The notes beneath the pieces are model-generated. The model saw only the letters and a list, made by a program, of their open reading frames with translations. It did not search any database and was not told where the DNA came from. This document shows positions 1 to 10,948 of a DNA stretch of 64,000 bases, piece by piece. The stretch comes from Tubulanus polymorphus (lineage: Eukaryota; Nemertea; Palaeonemertea; Tubulaniformes; Tubulanidae). Position numbers and translations under genes: made by a program. Position 1 is the stretch's first letter. The number at the start of each line of letters is the position of its first letter. The stretch is from the NCBI RefSeq assembly GCF_964204645.1, contig NC_134026.1, positions 9,561,450 to 9,625,449 of the forward strand, read 5' to 3'.

Positions 1-177
1 AGAGAAAACTTCGAGGTTTTGAGTAGCCGGTTTATTGATACTTAATAGACGGCTAATTTAACCGGTTTCTGGCTGCAAATGACAACCCTGAGAGTAGTAC
101 ATAATTTTATCCACAGCTGTCACCACTAACTGGTGTTACCATCTAAGAATGCATCATAAAGTTTACATATGTCAACA
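1..177 (-). mobile_element. Ty1/copia 3' LTR, cut by the window edge
   Basis: Read on the minus strand, a purine-rich polypurine tract at about 178-195 is followed at once by TGTTGACATATG, the usual TGTTG start of a copia-type LTR. It lies directly after the end of the copia RNase H remnant, where a 3' LTR should be. The LTR runs out of the window, so its length and TSD cannot be seen. Confidence 0.6.
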
Positions 178-429
178 TCCCCACTTAAACTTAGGATGTA
201 TGAATTACAAAATATAAACAACACCTGTGTTTACTTTATATTATATATATAGTACCAAAAATACATGAAGAGGTTATATTTAAGAGGCTCTTTATGTATT
301 TTTGATAGTACTAGTTACTAACTTCATCTCGTGCAAATATATATGCTCTGAACATACAATTTACAGTGCGCAATAAATTTTAGAATACACACACATGTGA
401 TAACATTTATATACAACTACACATTTCCA

Positions 430-1320
430 AAGAAGAATCTTAATTTTGAACGAGAAACTGGCTTTGTGAATATGTCAGCTAAATTGTTTTCAGACGCAAC
501 ACATTTTAATATGTCATGACCTTTTCTAACTTCATCCCTAATGTAGTGAAAACGTATGTCGATATGTTTTGAGCGATTGTGATGGACCGGGTTTGCTGCA
601 AGAGACCCTGGTTGTCGCCATACAACAGAATAGGGTTAATGCCATCCTCCCCCGGCAGGGATTCAAACCTGATGGCATCGAGATTGCCACGGCACGAAAC
701 CCTGCCATAATCGACCGTGTGCGCAGATACATGCGCAGTTCAGGTGATGTGATTTTTAGCCAAACAGAAATCCCGTTTTATTTTAGCCCGGGTTTTCCCA
801 TTTATAGTCCTTCCTTGAAATTTGCCTCAACGATTATACAACGAGCAATCTGATTGGTGCCGCCAGTTTTCGTTCGGAAAGCTGCGCATGTACCTGCGCA
901 CCCGGTCTACTGATGCAGGGGTTCGTGCCATGGCTGAATGTAGCGATGCCATCAGGTTCGAGTCCCTGCAGAGGGAGGATGGGTTAATGCTAGTATTATA
1001 ACCAGTCAAGTTTACATCATTCAATAACTGAGCAAGAATGGCCCCAGCTAACGCCATATACTCGGCCTCACATGTACTCAAAGCTACAGTTTGCTGTTTA
1101 CGGCTTTTCCAAGAAATTGGTGCACCCTTTTCGCATAAACTATAACAATATCCGGTAATACTATAATAATATCCGGTAATTAGTTGTTTGTAAGGAAAGA
1201 AAAGTTTTGCCCCTGATTGTGATAGCAGAAATAGCACCATTAAAAAAGTACTTTTCATCTGGGCTTATCACTGGTTCAATAGCATATCCAACGCCAATAT
1301 GAGAGGTCTGACCTCTTTTT
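430..1320 (-). pseudogene. Ty1/copia pol remnant (RNase H and C-terminal tail)
   Basis: On the minus strand, around 1040-1140, a frame reads the copia RNase H signature GAPISWKSRKQQTVALST followed by CEAEYMALA. Around 435-590 a second frame gives the C-terminal copia motifs KHIDIRFHYIRDEV and NNLADIFTKPVSR. The two halves are separated by a foldback insertion at about 629-997, and at least one frameshift lies near 595. This is a decayed end of a copia polyprotein, which in intact elements encodes protease, integrase, reverse transcriptase and RNase H. Reverse transcriptase sequence further upstream was not recognised. Confidence 0.8.
629..997. mobile_element. Foldback/MITE-like element inserted in copia RNase H
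   Basis: Positions 629-738 and about 882-997 are inverted copies of each other over roughly 110 bp with scattered mismatches. Each arm contains a stretch resembling a tRNA B box (GGTTCGAGTCC in one arm). The insertion splits the copia RNase H frame, so it is younger than the copia copy. A related sequence appears at 43,760-43,885. Confidence 0.65.
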
Positions 1321-3714
1321 CTATCTAGCTATTAATCCCATCTTGGTTTCTTTGTTGGTTGAAAGCGAAAGGGTCGTCTCATAATGCAGACGTTGAACAC
1401 CAGAAAATAATAATTGCATGCATATGTGGTTAGTAAGCATCCACCTGTAATTATCAGCTGAAATTTATTAGCTTAAAAGTCTCCGAATCATCTAAATCAC
1501 TTGTGGCCTTCTGCATCAATGTCGAGATCTAAATTTGATTCAGTGAAATTTTTGAATAGATCTACTTAATGCCGCTTTGCAGTCATTATATCTTCTTCTC
1601 GGCCTTAAACAATTTCAAAATCTACATGCGGACGACAGTGTAGAACAGGTACCAGTTGAAGTACCAAGGACTGGAAGAGTTGGTCTTGGCCCATGGTCTG
1701 CTCTATCTGTAGGAGTACCATGCAGTGGGCAGACACGCGCAGGCCTTCCAGCACAAGCAGTTCGATCTTCTACTTTTAACTTCTACTTCTACTTTTAATT
1801 TCATTTCAAATACAATACTTGCACTTTTCTCTTCGTTTTTTTCACTTATGTACCATGCGGCTCTAGCTTTTTCTAGTTTCTTTCTACAGTTGCTTTTACG
1901 CCCCATTCTAGTATAAAAGCGTGTTTTTTGTTCCTCAGAAACAACAGATTCGTGTGTGAAATGATCAAAATCGAATTTACTTCTGGGGTTTAGCTTTGTT
2001 TTTTATTTGTTATGGAATTTGATCAATGTGTTTGTCAGAAGTCATGGAATTAGCCGGGGATAATGTAATCATTCCTTATACAACACATAGGTGCCCGCAG
2101 TACATCTCTTGTTATAAATATACACCAAATATGGCAATTAATGGTTGTCTCTGGTTCAAAATTTGTGGAAATGTTTTATCCGTAGATCCATAAAATGTTA
2201 CTTGAGACGTTCATTACTATGATTTTACCATTTTTAGGCCAGCCGTAGGCTGAGCCTATTACTATACAAATGGAGTGAATTTAAATGACATGGTTTCCAC
2301 ACAAAAGGCTCTTTTGCTTGCCAAGTTAGGGCATATTCGAACAAATCACGTATTTAAGCGTAATCCATTCTCGGAATCGTAGCGAGCAGAATTTTGAAAT
2401 AGGGTCTCATAAAAATGTTTTCTGCATTTTTCACGAAAGTTAAATCGGGAAAATTTCAATTTTTATCAGCCAATCAGGAAGTTGTGTCTTCCCTGTGATT
2501 GGTTTATCTGAAAATATCAGCAGCTGTTCACGTGAATTATCGCGATTTCATTACTGGCGCTTTTGCGCATGACTTCATGTATCAACACGCGACAATACTT
2601 CCGCGTTCGCTACGTGTTCGCTGATTGGCCCATTTACTGGGAGATTCCACAGAAGCCTAATGTAGTTGGTTACAAGCGCTGTGATTGGCCCGACCCGATT
2701 CTGGCATGGCTTAGTGGGTTCCAATCCCTTGACGGGTGAAGATGATGGATCCTATCAATATCTATTGAAACTAATAAGTTTCCCGGTTGGGCAGCCGCGG
2801 ATATCTACCGGAAGTATTCCGGTTCGATATTTCGAGGTTTCTTTGAATTTTGGAGTGATATTGAAATCCGGTAAATACCAGCGGTAGATTGTGAAAACCC
2901 ATTGCATGATATTTGTATTACTTAAACGAAAAGCGTCGGGGCCGTGCCAGGAGTTTTCGTGATTCAAGTAGCGCAATAGCCTACTTCTTCGTGTTCGTCC
3001 ACCTCAATTTTCACTCCGCCGATCTCTGACACGGCTCTGTCCCCGTCGGTGCTGTGATTGCACTTTCGTACCACCAAAATTTTTTATTTCTATATCAGGG
3101 AGGTCTGGAGAATAAAAAAGTCAAAATTTGGATATCACATAGGCCTGATTTCATCGAATAAGTCGACCATGGTCGTTACGTTTCCGTACTTATTACTACC
3201 TAAAACCGTCTGAACAATTTTGTCACAACCAACATTTCGTTTACAGAAATCAGGTGTTCACGTGAACCCGCGGTATCGTCTACTGTTTTACTTCCTGGTT
3301 TTATTTTAAGATTTAAAATTGTATTTCAAGATCGATTTCTATGAAATCTTTAGTTGATTTGGTGTTTGGGAGGAATTTTTATTTGCTCTACAGAAAATTC
3401 ATCCTTGACAATTGCGCAAGGTTCGCGAAAAAAAAAGGTTTTACCAAATCGGGTGTATGACCTTGATATGCTAATTAGCCATGTGCCCGAATTGCAAATT
3501 CAATCAAATTTTATTCTGCCAAAAAAATGTTAAATACAATTCGCTTTCCGAGAGTTAATGGTATGCTGCATGGAACAAAGTTGTTTTGAGATGGGTCTTG
3601 AAGCTATTTAGGTCGAGAGATAACCATCTAGATAGTTCGTGAGAGTTCCAAAGTTTTGAAGACGCTTCAAGGTAATGTCTTGATATTTGGTTTATACGTG
3701 TATCTACCCTAGAC
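1321..3714. other. Gene-free stretch with a dispersed repeat at 3045-3240
   Basis: No protein-coding frame with recognisable domains or splice pattern was seen. Positions 3045-3240 share a run of matching segments with 55,080-55,290 in the same orientation (for example the words around TTGCACTTTC and CAGGGAGGTCT), so both are copies of one dispersed repeat of unknown class. Short C+T-rich and simple-sequence runs occur near 1770-1800. Confidence 0.5.
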
Positions 3715-4920
3715 CAGGGCTGCCAACCCTCCCGAATTATTCGGAATCCTCCCGATTTGCGTGAAGAAATTCCGACGATACGATCGGGTATACAAAATTC
3801 CGACTTTTTTTTTCTTTTTCGGCGATGTCCGATTTTCCACCCGCCAGCGCGTTGTAACACAATATGATGATTTGGTAGAACAGAATTGAATAGGTGGGGA
3901 ATTTATATGCACGCCCGCGGTGGATGAGTGCGTGGCTATATACTGTGTACGTGGGTCAGGCGATAAACAGCGCTTACTAGCGCGCGCGTGCGTGCGTGTG
4001 TGTGTATGAGAGTAGCTGTGTTATTGATTTTATCTACGCATGGCGTACGATTATTTCGTAGTAGGAGAGCAGCTTTTTAATTTGTTTCAAGAATAAAAAT
4101 AAAGTTCATTCGTTTTAAAATACGTTGTTTTCAATCATTTTTGTGAAAATATTATGACATGTGGCAAAATGTGATTGTTATTGTCAAATTGCTCCGCATC
4201 GTTTCGGAGAAGAATCGGTTTACTGCGGTAATTAGCTCGTTTTCGCAGCGCGATTAGCATTCGAAGATCCGGGTTAGATTTCAACGTGTGGACTCTTTGA
4301 AATGTTTCGGTAAGCAATTGCTTTGCTAGTTTGAACCTTAATGTTGTCACTCTTGTGTTAGTTTGATTTGAAAAGATAATTTAAGATGCTTTTGAGCAGT
4401 GCATCTCAAAGTAAACTTTTAGTTTGCATATTTGGCAGATGGCAGCACCATCGAGTAGCATGTAGATTTAGAGACTTTTTACTGTTTGTATCTTTCAGTT
4501 CTGTACGTGGAGTCTCTCTTGGACAGTATCATGGAACTGATGCTGGAAATGGATATATTCGCATGACAGCTGTATAGTGTTATGTAATTCGTTTGACAAT
4601 TTATGCCAGTTTTATGTTCTTATTTTTTAGTCTATTGTATATTTTTGATAAACACTGTTGATTTTTATCTTTCATAAAATAATAAAGAAAAAATACATTC
4701 TGTAGAATTTGCTGATTTTTTATTTTGCTAATAATTCCATATTTTCATATCCAGCTTTCATATATTACACGTGAAAGGTATTCCTAATTGAAAGCAAAAT
4801 ATTCCTACTTGGAAAAGTCTCAATTTCTTCGGTTTCGATATATTCCTATTGAAACCTTCAATATTCCTAATTAATCTGCCATTCATCCCTAAATGGAATT
4901 TTGAAAGGTTGGCAGCCCTG
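3715..4920. mobile_element. Non-autonomous DNA transposon, hAT-like ends
   Basis: The left end starts CAGGGCTGCCAACC at 3715 and the same sequence appears as reverse complement ending at 4920. This gives a 1.2-kb element with terminal inverted repeats of about 14 bp. The interior is A+T rich, has a short GC/GT microsatellite near 3985-4010 and no transposase frame. CAG-starting ends are typical of hAT elements, but no matching 8-bp target duplication is visible in the flanks, so the superfamily is a guess. Confidence 0.6.
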
Positions 4921-5045
4921 AACACAGGACATCAAAGCTAAACACTACAAAGACGGCATATCTTAGACCATACAAAGACAGGACCTCTGATCTAAAACAT
5001 ACAAACACAGGACTTCATATCTCTAAACATTTAAAACGAGTTCAC
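4921..5045. repeat. Short degenerate tandem repeat
   Basis: Three or four imperfect units of about 37 bp repeat the pattern ACATACAAAGACAGGAC with variations, lying directly outside the left end of the large transposon. Confidence 0.5.
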
Positions 5046-5057
5046 TGCATCCAGTTA

Positions 5058-5063
5058 CCGAAT
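5058..5063. other. Left target-site duplication of the 12.65-kb transposon
   Basis: CCGAAT directly precedes the TATGG terminus and is repeated directly after the right terminus at 17717-17722. Confidence 0.8.
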
Positions 5064-5134
5064 TATGGTGGCTGATTAGGGCCAAGTTAAAAAAAAAAAA
5101 TTTCGTGCAATATACCATGCAAAAAATATATTGC
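5064..5134 (+). repeat. Left terminal inverted repeat
   Basis: About 71 bp beginning TATGGTGGCTG and containing a 12-A run, then a segment reading TTTCGTGCAATATACCATGC. It is the inverted partner of 17646-17716; the copies differ mainly by one A in the homopolymer. Confidence 0.9.
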
Positions 5135-5455
5135 TTCGTTTCTGCGTCCGTTTCTGCGCGGCGCAAAAACGAAATTTACCGCGCTAAAACGCGCCAAAAC
5201 GAGCGCAGAAACGAAATTTCGTTTTAGCGCCCGTTTTGGCGCGTTTCTGCGCGGTGATTTCTCGTTTTTGCGCCGCGCAAAAACGAAGTTCGTTTCTGCG
5301 TCCGTTTTTGCGCCGCGCAAAAACGAAATTTACCGCGCCAAAACGAGCGCAGAAACGAACCTTCGTTTTAGCGTTTTGGCGCGTTTTAGCGCGGTGATTT
5401 CTCGTTTTTGCGCCGCGCAAAAACGAACTTCGTTTCTTCGTTCATGCGCGGTAAT
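5135..5455. repeat. Left subterminal GC-rich palindromic array
   Basis: A dense array of short variants of the word GCGC(A/T)(A/G)AAACG and its complement, arranged as nested inverted repeats. About two units of the ~154-bp composite that is repeated five times at the right end are present. The long overlapping frames on both strands, rich in Arg, Lys, Phe and Ala, are a by-product of the repeat and are not genes. Confidence 0.9.
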
Positions 5456-5899
5456 TTTGGTCGGATGGTGGCGCCAGGGTTCATCTCGTGATACTAATTA
5501 CGGCCTTAAAACGTTGTATTATTATACCAATTATTTTCTAATTAATTTAATTTTCAGAGTTACGTTTATACGCAATAAAACTTCCTTTATCGGTGATTTT
5601 CTGATTTTTTACGAAAGCCAGTAGCACTGCCTTCACTTAAAAGTCAACAAATTCAAATTAAATATTTGTAAAAATTGACGTTTTGATGCGGTAGCCAGTG
5701 CGTCAAGAATAGTGGTTATATTCACGGTTGAGAAGAGAGTAGGGCGTGCGCGTGTAGTTTTAATACAATACAATAAGGTCAGTTCAGTTGAACGTCTGAC
5801 TGCCCCATTGATACGTGTGATATTGACGACGCGCTATAAGGGTTCCTACGCCGCTACGGCCTCCCAAATCCCACAAATAAACCCCTCGCGCGGTAGATC

Positions 5900-8800
5900 A
5901 TGTCGTGTTTTCTACAAGAAGAAGGACAGGATGATGATGTCAGCTCAGGTATGGAAATTGTCTGATTGTCAATACTGATATTTCGAAATTTCATCAAAAT
6001 ATTAATTCTTGGTATTCTAATCCACTCTGACAACTGGTTATATTTCTTTATAGAGGACAATATCATCACACAATTGTTCAACGACGGATTTACTAATAAG
6101 GAAATTTGCCACTCACTCGAGACTTATTTTGGATTGGCAATGAGGTAAGAGGTTATGTAGCCCCTAAATAAATGTTACATGCTGAGAGATCGATGAGGCT
6201 TAATTATGCATTTTTGCTAAAATATTCGCAGAATCGTTCTCAAAACCTTGCTCTCTTTGCAGTGAGCGTACATTAAAACGGCGACTCAACAAACTGGGAT
6301 TAAAAAGGAGATGTAACTATCAATTACATGAAGTTGTCAGTGTAGTAGAGGTAATTATACAGTGAGACCTATCCATATTTGATTTCTAGTGTTTCATTAA
6401 TATCAAAATGTGTCATCGTAATATCAAGAATGTATGAATGGAGATTCAGATATCATTCTGACAAGTTAATTACTGCCAGTAATATAGGTTTCTTTAATCA
6501 TAGGAAGAGGTACGTGGCAGTGGTAGCTGTTTGGGCTACAGAGCCATGACTAGTCGATTGAGGAATCGCTATGGAATTCGTGTTCCTAGGTACGATGATG
6601 GTCCGTAATTATCAGGAGTGATACATCGACTGTTAACCTATATTTTAACCCAGCATTGATGAATTATTTTCAGGACAGTTGTTTCGGGTGTCCAGCGCTT
6701 GATTGATCCAGAAGGAGTCAGGGAAAGAGCTAGTGGTATCCTCCGTCGCCGTAATTATTCAGCCAAAGGTCCTAATTATTTGATACATGTTGATGGGCAT
6801 GATAAGCTTAAGCCGTATGGCTTTGCTATACATGGAGCCATAGATGGGTAGGTAATCGGTTGTTTTTCCATATGCTGGCCTGGATTGTTCTATTATTTGA
6901 TCTGATATGTGTGTGTGTGTGTATGTCTAAGGTATTGCTCCAATGTATAGTTATTCTAGGAGGATTCTTTGGCTCAACGTAAGCAATACAAATAATGACC
7001 CTGCTGTTATTGGCTGGTATTTTGTCGATTTTATAGAGCAAATAAAAGGTAGGTATTTTGTCATTATGCAACAACCCTGAAAATATCTCAATTTTCCAAT
7101 ATTTTCGATACTCTAATCGAAATAATGCATGAAAAATATTAAATTGTTATTGCCTTACAACGACTGCTTTGACTTCACTATTACAATGCAATGCCATATA
7201 TACATGTCAAGAACAATTGGGTATTCATGTATTTTTTATTATTTGAATTTTTTTAGCTGTACCTCGTTGCGTCAGGATTGATGCGGGGACCGAAAATGGT
7301 ATTTTGGCATCCATTCAAGAAGCTTTCCTTACGGACCATACAAATGAAGCCAGTGTAGTAATCGGAAGATCTACTAGTAATCAGGTTCGTTGACGATAAA
7401 AATTTCACTCTTTTACAATGAAAAAGATTCAATCATCACTTTCTGATTACATATATTTAATTGTTGACATGTATCCGTAATAACCAACCTTAAAAACACT
7501 GCTAGCTAAAATAAATTTATAACCAAAGCTCAGGCGCGGATCCATGAGGTAGCACCTGGGGCACGTGCTACCCGCTTGACTTTCAGTTGGGCCCCAAAAA
7601 CCTTTCCCATCATAAATTTGGTACCACCTGAGGACGTCCAATGGCCTAATATGTCCCCTAATATGTTTTTCTTTGTTTGAAAGAAGCTCAAATGCTTGAA
7701 ATTGCATCTGCAGGGGCTTATTTTCAGAGGGAGGAAACCCCCTTTGGCTTCGCGTCTTCGGCGCTCACTACCAGTGGATATTGCCTCTTTGCAATAATTA
7801 TCGCCCTTTCATCAGGTGCTACCCCTCCATATATGCCCTGGATCCGCCCCTGAAGCTTTTGCATACCTATTTGATTTGTTTTGTCATTTTATTAGTTCCC
7901 TGTAAATATGTACATTATTTACATCAGCAAAAACACCAAAAAGGGTACGTGCGCACACAAACTATAAATAGAAAATGTTATTTTCCTTCAGCGAATAGAG
8001 AGGTGGTGGCGAACACTGAGACATTCACTTGGCCAATATTGGATGAATCTGTTCAAAGACATGGCGGATCGTGGTTTGTTTTCGAATGCTGATCCTATTC
8101 ATATGTAAGACTTAATCACTGAATGTTTGTTTTTAGCCCACTTGGGACTTTACGGGCTATTGCGTTCACTTTTCATCCGTAGATGGAATCCAGCTTCAAT
8201 GCATGGATTGTCTTGATCTTTGATTTATACATGTATCTCCCCTAAACACATCTTCAGCCCAAAAACTGGCCCGGTCAGATTCAAGATGGCCGACTCGCGG
8301 CTATTTTTGTTCGCCAAAATCGCACTTACACATTTTTTTGAGTTTTTAAGGGCAATTTTAAAGACACTTCAATCTTGATCTTTCAGATATGTTTGTATCC
8401 CCCTATGGTGCATCAGCATAAGAAAAATTGGGTCGATCGGACACAATATGGCCGTCCTGTGACCTTTTTTATGCCCAAATAGTTCATTTTTGACCAGAAT
8501 TCAGAGACCTGAATGGTTTGCCATTTTTCATTGAAATTCGTGATGGGTATATTTTGAGAAGGGCTCTTAAACAAATTGTTCGATCAGTCAAACGTGACGC
8601 AATTGACAGCCATCTTAGTGTCGACAGTCCTCATTTGTAGATAGAAAATGGTTTTCCGGACTCATTCTATGATTGTGTCGAATTTCAAGGTCATTGGTTT
8701 TTGTATTATGGTCACCAGGGGCGTTGAATAGCCGATTAACTTAGTATTTTCATATTGTATTTGTCCCTAGGCATATTTTGTAACCACAATCAATTGCAAA

Positions 8801-9789
8801 ATTGTAGCTTGCGACATTTTGAATGATTGTGGTCAGTTTCAAGGTCATTCTTTTCTTGATATGTTCACTAGGTCCATTGAATATTGAAATTTTCAGATTG
8901 TTGAGCATTTCAAACCACTTTCCAAGTGGGCGTGGTGTCCCTGGTCCCCTAGTTGTATCATTAATATGATATATGGATATATTTTCAAGTATTACCATTT
9001 TCAGTGACACGCTACGATACTGTTTTTTTTATTTGATCACCAACGACTTGCTTGACTTCCAAAGGGAATGGAACACACATGTAATTGGTCCTCAGAGTAA
9101 CATGGAAGTACCGAGTGGTAAACCTGATTTATTGTACTTCACTCCAGAGGTGTTTGGTGAGTTATATTAAAATAATGTCACAAATTATACCATTTATCAT
9201 TTGCCTACATAAAACGTTTGAATATATATCTCTAGTGAGGGAATTTATTATTATGTGGAAACTAGGGTAGGATCCAGGATTTTGGATAAGGGAGGCGGGA
9301 GGCATCGGGCTAAATCCCCCGAGGGGGTCTGGAGGCCGTTCTCCTACAAAATTCTGAAATACAGGATTTTCAGGCATGAGGACAAAATCCACACCTGGGG
9401 TCTTTTTCAAAACGTATCTCGGCGATAATAAGGGGGCGGGCGGGGCGTACGCCGCTTCCGTCCCTCTAAATCCACCCCTGGACCATACGCATTTATAGCA
9501 TTGTTGTCTTTGATATGGTCATTGTACTTATGGTTCTCGTATAATGACCAGTATGTTTATCTGAATTTGTATTCTAGGAACAGATGATTACAAAGTGGCC
9601 ATTGATACGGGAATACTGGATCAAATACGCCGGGATTTTTGCAAAATCCCAAATCAAACTCGAGGGTGTGATCCACAATTTTCCGCGTTATGTGATGGAA
9701 TTCTCGCGCAAAGCAATTTTGGAAGATTTCCTTCAACCTCGATCGAAGCTTGCGACATGTATGATTGGCTATTATCTCAGTTTAGATAA
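5900..9789 (+). CDS. Intron-rich DD36E integrase-type transposase
   Basis: Ten exons join in frame into 396 codons plus stop: 5900-5948, 6054-6144, 6263-6350, 6504-6589, 6674-6847, 6951-7048, 7257-7384, 7992-8104, 9005-9156 and 9578-9789. All introns are GT-AG and every junction keeps phase. Residues ~20-66 form a helix-turn-helix-like region (TNKEIC, then SERTLKRRLNKLGLKRR). The catalytic core shows Asp145 in LIHVDGHDKLKPYGF, Asp204 in RIDAGTEN and Glu241 in RIERWW, a DD-36-E spacing like IS3 and retroviral integrases. Between them lies the DGYSRRILWL strand typical of animal proteins annotated as integrase core domain. There is no stop or frameshift. The start is the first ATG of exon 1 (MSCFLQEEG). 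It should cut and join the ends of the element it sits in. A polyadenylation signal follows at 9853. Confidence 0.88.
7531..7852. mobile_element. hAT-type MITE in transposase intron 7
   Basis: A 322-bp insertion with imperfect inverted ends: CAGGCGCGGATCCATG on the left and the complement of CAGGGGCGGATCCAGG on the right. AAGCT lies directly outside both ends, a partial target duplication. There is no coding frame. It lies inside an intron and so leaves the transposase intact. Confidence 0.65.
8136..8960 (-). repeat. Dispersed repeat R1 in transposase intron 8
   Basis: This stretch begins CCCACTTGGGACTT and ends near GTGGGCGTGGTGTCCCTGG. It is present in opposite orientation at 33,236-35,215 and in part at 11,270-11,505. 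No coding potential is seen. The shared sequence includes recurrent GATGGCC words. The class is unknown; it may be a non-autonomous DNA element, since the ends are conserved between copies. Confidence 0.6.
9263..9480. mobile_element. Short MITE in transposase intron 9
   Basis: The left end TAGGGTAGGATCCAGGATTT and the right end CTCTAAATCCACCCCTG are imperfect inverted repeats of the same CAGGGGTGGAT-type terminus seen in the MITE at 7531. There is no coding frame and no clear target duplication. Confidence 0.45.
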
Positions 9790-9852
9790 ATGTGTAAAAT
9801 GTATTTTGTATACATGTTAGTACTGTATGTATATATTGGAAGATAAAGACAG

Positions 9853-9858
9853 AATAAA
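9853..9858 (+). terminator. Polyadenylation signal of the transposase gene
   Basis: AATAAA lies 64 bases after the stop codon at 9787-9789, on the same strand. Confidence 0.6.
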
Positions 9859-10049
9859 TTCCTATTTTCCAAGATACTTCTTATTAGATCTTTATTCTTG
9901 TAGACTTGCTGGCGGACACATATTCAACAATGTTAGAATACGTCTCTTGGTGGAAATATCTATTTATTGAAGGCAGTTGTCTTGGGCAAAGCCTTTACAT
10001 GTTGTTCTTATCGAAACATATTTGAATGGTATCTAAACTCAATCAATGG

Positions 10050-10280
10050 TTAATTGAAGAAGTCCTACTGGTACCCTTGGATGTTTTTATTGCTGTCTGT
10101 TTCTTTAGTTCTGACACATTAGCTTCTGTTTTTCATCATGTGAGTTTATATACTTTAGGTTACTTGTATTTCTGGTCATTCCACCTGATGATGGCTGTTA
10201 ATCAACAGCCAAAACGTTGTGGTCTCGTTTTAATAAATTCTATTATTTAAAATTCAAATTGTGGGACTTCTTCAATTATG
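10050..10280 (+). repeat. Retroelement-like 3' end with inverted flanks
   Basis: A stem-forming motif CTGATGATGG...CCAAAACGTTG at about 10,186-10,222 has the form of the CTGA(A/T)GA-stem-(G/A)AAACGTT motif common at the 3' ends of Penelope-like and some LINE elements. The segment is bounded by inverted copies of AATTGAAGAAGTCC at about 10,053 and 10,265. No reverse transcriptase is present. Together with the sequence to 10,948 it separates the two genes of the transposon; nothing else was seen there. Confidence 0.45.
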
Positions 10281-10544
10281 TACAGTCTACACGGATTAGA
10301 GTGTTTATTCAACTACTATCAATCAATAGTGGTGGGTTAAATTGACCAATTGGCATCTAATTCTGCTAATCTAATCTATTAACACAATCAAGTCTCAGCA
10401 TATCCAACTCATGATCAACACTGACTTTAGTTTTGAGTTGTTCTGTTTAACTTAATGGTTTCTCTTGAAGAACAAACAGTCTCAACCAGAATGCCGACAA
10501 ACATCAAGAGAAAGCGATTATATTTCTATTAACTGGCAATAAAT

Positions 10545-10550
10545 TTTATT
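10545..10550 (-). terminator. Possible polyadenylation signal of the HECT gene
   Basis: AATAAA on the minus strand about 400 bases downstream of the HECT stop codon. It is the nearest candidate noticed; the assignment is weak. Confidence 0.3.
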
Positions 10551-10948
10551 GTTATATTCAACCACTGTGGGGAAATAAACATTAAAAAATGTGTCAGGCA
10601 TATAACTTTGTCTTCATAAAATGACCTTAACATTCATACTTTGATGTGCTAGCACACAATAGGTAGTATTTTAAACAGATTGCTTAGTCATCCCTAGGCA
10701 ATCAATAAAAAAAAAGTTAATGTTAAACAGTAGATTATCCTAAGTTTCGTTTCCATAATACTTAGTCGTCCATCAATGAATTGTAAAAACATTTTAGTGC
10801 ATTTATAACCGTAATCAATACCATAAAATCTAAGCTAGCATAATCACTTTTACTTAAAACAGTAGATAATGCAGTGTCACACATGTAACTAGAAGTAAAG
10901 TCTACAAACAGTTTAACAGATTATAATCCAGCAAATCACGGTTATGAC

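Noticed and set aside
3715-4920. Part of the 12.65-kb transposon
   Set aside because: It has its own inverted ends and lies outside the CCGAAT duplication, so it is a separate element.
5087-5624. Several overlapping frames rich in Arg, Lys, Phe and Ala on both strands at the left palindromic array
   Set aside because: They are open only because the repeated words lack stop codons in several frames. The same nonsense appears on both strands and again at the right array.
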